Source of the DNA: Acanthaster planci | Lineage: Eukaryota; Echinodermata; Asteroidea; Valvatida; Acanthasteridae | Assembly: GCF_001949145.1 (NCBI RefSeq) | Contig: NW_019091371.1 | Coordinates: forward strand, 586,802-650,801 | DNA length: 64,000 nucleotides | Direction: 5' to 3' | Shown here: positions 59,023-64,000 of the stretch, one piece after another | How the letters are laid out: every line of letters starts with the position of its first letter | Position numbering within the stretch: position 1 is the stretch's first letter | Notes under the pieces: generated by a model | The model's input: the letters and a program-made list of their open reading frames with translations, nothing else | What the model was told of the DNA's origin: nothing | Database searches by the model: none | Program-made: the position numbers and the translations under genes

Positions 59023-61206
59023 AAATCTTTTATTTTTACCAACACATATATCGACAAATAGAATTAATAATATAATAATTCAGCCAGTTTTAGCAATCTT
59101 TTCTGCCAACATTAAAAGTTTAAAATGGTATTTCTGGGGGCATATGAAATTCTATTCCGCATCATCCTAGTCTGCAACTTGACTCCGTTTTTCCGGATGT
59201 GGCCAATATCCAACAAGGATGTGACCTTGTAGGCCCTTAAACCGAAAATGAGTTTGAATGCTTATACACTCAAATCCTGTAACTTACACATACAAGTGCA
59301 ATGCAATGCCAAACTTGGATATCATCATCTACAGGTATTTATGGCTCAATGTAGGCTAGTGCTCCATGACCAGTAATTTTTCTGCAGTTGCTAAGTCAAA
59401 TTGCTCCAAATAATACATTTCAGAGTATCTGGTGCACATAAAAAGTCCTACATTTACATCAGGGTCTGTCCAAACTCTGAAGTGTCTTCAGTTCCGAAGG
59501 TTCACCACTATTGGTTACAATATACATGTACATGTACAAGGAAATGCATGCTTATTGAGACAAAGAGGAAGCAGGAACAGGATCCCTGGTAGCTGCAGCT
59601 GGTGGTTGGGCACAGGAAATCTCACTGCTGCAGTAACAGCTACTTGAGCGGGACATTTTTCCCGCCTAACTGTGGTTTGGTGAATCTTTAGATTTTGCCT
59701 TGGGGATAAATAGAAGGGCTGGGAGAAAATACCACTTCAGGCACTGACAGGAGTGCAAGGACCATCCAGACTATGACAGTCCCATATCAGTGCAGATATT
59801 CAATGACAAATTAGGAATCCAAGTCAAAATTGAGATGTACAGTGCACATACGCATGTATACATGTAATATAATGAGAACGTACATGTACATGTTTACCAA
59901 ACAAATATTTTCTTACACTTGTCACCGGGCACTACACTCACAGTACATCATGTGCATACATGTATGTACATGTATGGGTTATTTCATGAGGTTGGGACAC
60001 AATTTATGAGAGTTGTTACATGGGTTCCGTAAAAATGAACAGCTATTTCTTTACATGTGGATTTCAAATTGACATCTTGCAAGGCTGAATACAGAGGTGT
60101 GTGTTATTTTTACAGAGTAAATGACCTACTCTACAAGTTATGACAGGTGGTAAAAGTTGCAGATGTAACAAGTGACACTGTCTTAAACTGCGCCACAACC
60201 TCATGGAATGACCCACACCACTATGTTACACTGTGACAATCTGAACAAACTTAAGTTTTTGAACCATATGTCAGTTGTCTCTTTCCACTGCCATTCAGGA
60301 TAATAACTAACCAATACAGTCGAATCTGGTTATTAAGAGGTCCTTCAGACTTGGCAAATTACCTTGTTAAAACAGGACTCTTGTATTAACAGGAACAAAA
60401 ACAATGAAAACCAAAGACCAAGACCAAAAGCAGAATCTTGTAGCACTGTTATTAACAAGTGCAACAAAACAGTGCTCCTATTAACAAAGTCCAACTGTAT
60501 AAAATATCACCCGAGTTATTCATTGTATGAAAATTTAATTTCACGCTAAATTGAAATCACATAAGTTATGGTTAACCCCAGATCTGTGGGGTTTGTCATC
60601 CTCCACAGTCCCACAAAGCATGGTGGTCATGGTGGAAGGGGTAAGTTACAGTCACATCTTGATTTAAGGAAATGTAAAACTCAGCAGATCTGTAGAACAG
60701 GTTTCAGCAACATGTAGTAAGTTTGAATTGAAGGCTTACCCTTTTGTGCAAAGAACAGCCTGCAATCATATTCAAATCACAGACTGTCAGCCACTGGTAC
60801 TGATATGAACAGAACTTCCCACAGAAATCCCTATGACACAAAATGGTCTGATCTTCATGATGGAGATTGGAGCCATTAGAACTCAAAACCTGACCAAATC
60901 ACTTTTCTTTTCACAAAGCATGTACTTGTACATCCCTCCTGTGTGAGTCAGCACACTGGAAATTTATCCCAGTAAATAATAAGCCAGCAACAGTAGTTAC
61001 TGACTCCACTATGAATGGTTAGCCATAATCACTGTAATAATGCTGTCTTTGTTGGTAGAGAATCAAGTTACTTATAGGCCAACCTGTACCAGCATGTGAA
61101 ACCAGGCACAGACAAAAGAATGGTGAAGAATTTATAGGCTTGACAATAGACTTTCCACTTGCTGTTTCCTTCAGGGCCAACAAAATTGTGCATTTGTTGA
61201 CAGCGA

Positions 61207-61321
61207 TAATAGTCTACGTTGTTCTATTGTGAACCAAATCACTGTTTATTAAGAAACAGCCAATTAATAGTCTCAGTTATTCCATTGTGAACCAAATCAC
61301 TGTTTATTAAGAAACAGCCAA
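61207..61321 (+). repeat. 58-bp tandem duplication
   Basis: Copies at 61207-61263 and 61265-61321, sharing GTGAACCAAATCACTGTTTA and TTAAGAAACAGCCAA exactly, with a few differences in the first 20 bases. Recent local duplication. Confidence 0.9.
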
Positions 61322-64000
61322 GTAGATTCTTCATGATGCACTGCGCATGCAACTCAGATTATACATGTATGAAGACCACTTACTCTACACTCACCTAATT
61401 GAATTGCACAATTCAAGGACTGGATTAATCACAGAGCCCAGTCAACCCAACAGAAATTGTACAAAAGGTTAAATGTACAATCCTGTGTCTGATGAGAAAA
61501 GCAGTTTGGAAGACTTTTTTGTGGATAAAATATCTACACGTTGAAAGACTCCCAAGGCATTGGGAGACATTAATTTTAAACCAATTTCTACCAGTTTTCT
61601 GTTCGGCTAACAGTTGAACCTGTCAAGAATGATTCATGGCCTTAAAAATACATAATAACAATTCTTTTAACAAATTGTTAAATGTTGATTTAACAAATGT
61701 TGATTGTACATCTATCACATAAATTCATGAAAATGACCAAGTACTTTGAAATAAAAACCCAGCGGGAGAAAAAGTGGGTGTATCTACTGAGAAATTTAAT
61801 AGAGGATGTTGAAAGTTACTCGTGCCATACAAACCTGGTAGGCTAGTCCTCAATGTATCCTGAAACTTGCATTAATTACTGAAAATCCAAAGAGACTAGA
61901 GAAAACTATGCTTGTGTTTAAACCATTTATATATATTTAGATTTCCTTCAATTCTCCACAACCAGTTTACATCCTGATTTCAACCACTCCCACTCAAACT
62001 AAGCTTAATACAATCACTGTAATGAATGTACATGTATAATACATACATACATTTACATGTATACTAATCATACTATACAACAATAAAATCTGCTTTGAGC
62101 AGCATGTTATTAATGCCACTGTAAAACAAACATGTCTACCTTACCTTATGACCTTGAGATGTCCTCAAACTTCAAAGAGCTTCATGAAAAAGCCCCTACC
62201 TCCCCCTACAGAATTGCAGGACCACTTGCTGAAAGAGGACGATTCTGATGACCAAAGAATTCTCAACATACATGTACAGTGCATTGTTAACTCGTGCAGA
62301 TGAATACCATTACCTTCTGACATCCAGCTGTATTAATATAACATGTGCCTCTCACTGACAGCTCATATAAACTGGGACACATCCAGTTGATCACAGCAGC
62401 ATAGACATTCCACTTGCATAGTGTCTACAAAATTGTTGCAGCTCAATTTTTCCACTCATTGCATTTCAAATTACAGATCTGAAACCCTCAGCACGGGCAC
62501 CACCTTTCAATAAAATTTCACCTCTGAAAATGGCCAAGACAGAGACCTCTTGAATAAGATCTGACTTGGCACTTACCGACAGTTGGAAACTAGACTAACA
62601 TTGAGTAGTGTTACTGGCCTTGTGATGAGGAAGGCAAGTATGCTTTTCCCCCATCTGTTCCATAATGATAATTGATTGGAAAGAAGAGACAGCCATGCAC
62701 ATGTAAGTGAATACATGAGGCAAAAAAGATCCCACAATGAACATATGTGCACATGTGCATATTTGGTATGGCATTAAGGAAATGCCTTTCCTGTCATGGT
62801 AACAAACAAATTGAGTGGTTATCTTACCAAGAACAATGTGATATGCTGATACTCCCAAAATTCCTAAAATGACTTCTTATCAAGAACTGTTCAAATTCTG
62901 TGGGACTAGAGTAAAAGAAATTTTCAGCAATATCAAACAGCTTCAGAGGGTTTCAAACTTTGGATTTTGTTGTACCAAATACATTGAGCAATTTTGAAAA
63001 GAGTTTCCAGTGTAGCTTAATGAAAACTTAAAAATACTGCCAAAAATAATACTGCTGAAATCATAGTGGTAGTTAGATATTTGAACTATGGAATTCTGTA
63101 CAAATGGCTGTTTGTTTGCAGCAAACAGCACAAATTTCAATTCATGCATGCTCACAAAGCTGCAAGACAAGGGCAAGTACAAACATACTTAATGAAACAG
63201 TACTACACATACATGTAGTTATGAATGTTCCTCTGATGATTTCTTGTCAATGTTCTGAAGATTTCATTTTATAACAACAAAAATTCATCTCAACAACCTG
63301 AAGGCATATGCACATGAGAACTGAAAAAATGTAGATACTCACAGATCTTAAAAAGGAGGTACAGATTAGCACTGCAATTTGTTGTCATTAACTGTTTTTT
63401 ACAGCAATGAATGACCAAATTCCAATTCGGCAGCAAAATGCCACATTCAGTGTATTCAAGAAAAACTACAAATTTACAAATATCAGTGGTATCACAGCAC
63501 TGAAGATACCTGCACAAAATGATATGAACCTTTTCTTTAATCTGTAAGTGCTGTTAATACAGGTGGGGGGGGGCACAAGGGATTTCAGACAAAGCAAAAA
63601 CCTGAGTGTGATCAAGCTCAACCCACAATCCTGACATTTGTTGCACAAAAACCTAGACAGACAAAGATCACATCAAGTGTCACAAATATGTTTGGCTCTC
63701 TTCAGTCTCCTTAACTGCTTGTTTTCCTCAGCTTACCCACTGATGGGAATTCCTGTATTGTTGAGCAATACCCAGTTTGCACCAGAACAGCCAAAATGTC
63801 AAGGTGCATGCACACATGTACGTACATGTGTACTGAGACAGATTAGGTAGGTTAGATTTTACGTATGTACATAGATTTGCAGCAAAGCTGAGTGATTCCA
63901 GAGCATGGATACACCACAAGCCTGGGAAGTGACTACCGATATGTGGACTATCTGAATATCTTCATTTGCAGATACAGTGGGCATGTGATAGATGTACAGA

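Larger units (their letters stand above)
55503..64000. other. Upstream of the IQSEC first coding exon
   Basis: Eight and a half kilobases of AT-rich sequence holding a tRNA-derived SINE head, TACATGTA-rich tracts, a 21-bp minisatellite, a TTCAG run and a 58-bp duplication. The IQSEC promoter and 5' UTR are probably here, but I see no CpG-rich or otherwise diagnostic core promoter. Open frames at 58182-58592 (-) and 58579-58866 (+) are unrecognised. Confidence 0.5.

Noticed and set aside
60735-60886. Possible upstream first exon of IQSEC (ATG frame ending before GTAAGC, - strand)
   Set aside because: It ends in phase 0, which does not join to exon 2, and it has no similarity to IQSEC N-termini.

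Overview
This is a window of animal nuclear DNA: AT-rich, with many short exons bounded by GT/AG introns, many small inverted-repeat transposons, and two runs of N marking assembly gaps (15521-16006 and 34211-34811). It carries two intron-rich genes that point towards each other. The protein sequences are metazoan, and the very abundant TACATGTA-type palindromes together with several TTAA-flanked miniature elements fit a marine invertebrate, probably a deuterostome such as an echinoderm, hemichordate or amphioxus. The sequence alone does not settle the species.

Left part (about 4.0-14.4 kb, + strand): nine exons of CCDC77, a coiled-coil centrosomal protein. The splice phases join into one frame of 522 residues, open at the 5' side, and the order of conserved blocks matches the vertebrate protein from its N-terminal region to its stop codon. 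The DNA before it (1-3.6 kb) is filled with foldback transposons and 15-bp tandem repeats. Just after the stop codon the end of the coding sequence has been copied about 14 times as a 52-bp minisatellite, and relatives of that unit reappear to 17.2 kb, split by two copies of a TTAA-flanked MITE.

Centre and right (23.4-55.5 kb, - strand): thirteen exons of an IQSEC (BRAG) family ARF guanine-nucleotide exchange factor. All splice phases agree and give one frame of 1,392 residues: a short first coding exon, a charged N-terminal region, an IQ motif, a long serine-rich linker in a single 2.2-kb exon, a Sec7 domain with its catalytic glutamate, a PH domain, and a conserved tail. The 17.3-23.4 kb stretch between the two 3' ends holds one MITE and no recognisable gene. 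From 55.5 kb to the end there is a tRNA-derived SINE head, TACATGTA-rich minisatellites and a local duplication, but no exon I can support.

The two genes are not known to work together: CCDC77 is a centrosome/cilium-associated coiled-coil protein, while IQSEC activates ARF GTPases at membranes and synapses. Their neighbourhood is nevertheless notable, because human CCDC77 and IQSEC3 lie close together at the tip of chromosome 12p, so this looks like an ancient linkage. No bacterial-type system, CRISPR array or clearly new protein system is visible. The most unusual items are the minisatellite seeded by coding sequence and the telomere-like TTAA palindromes.
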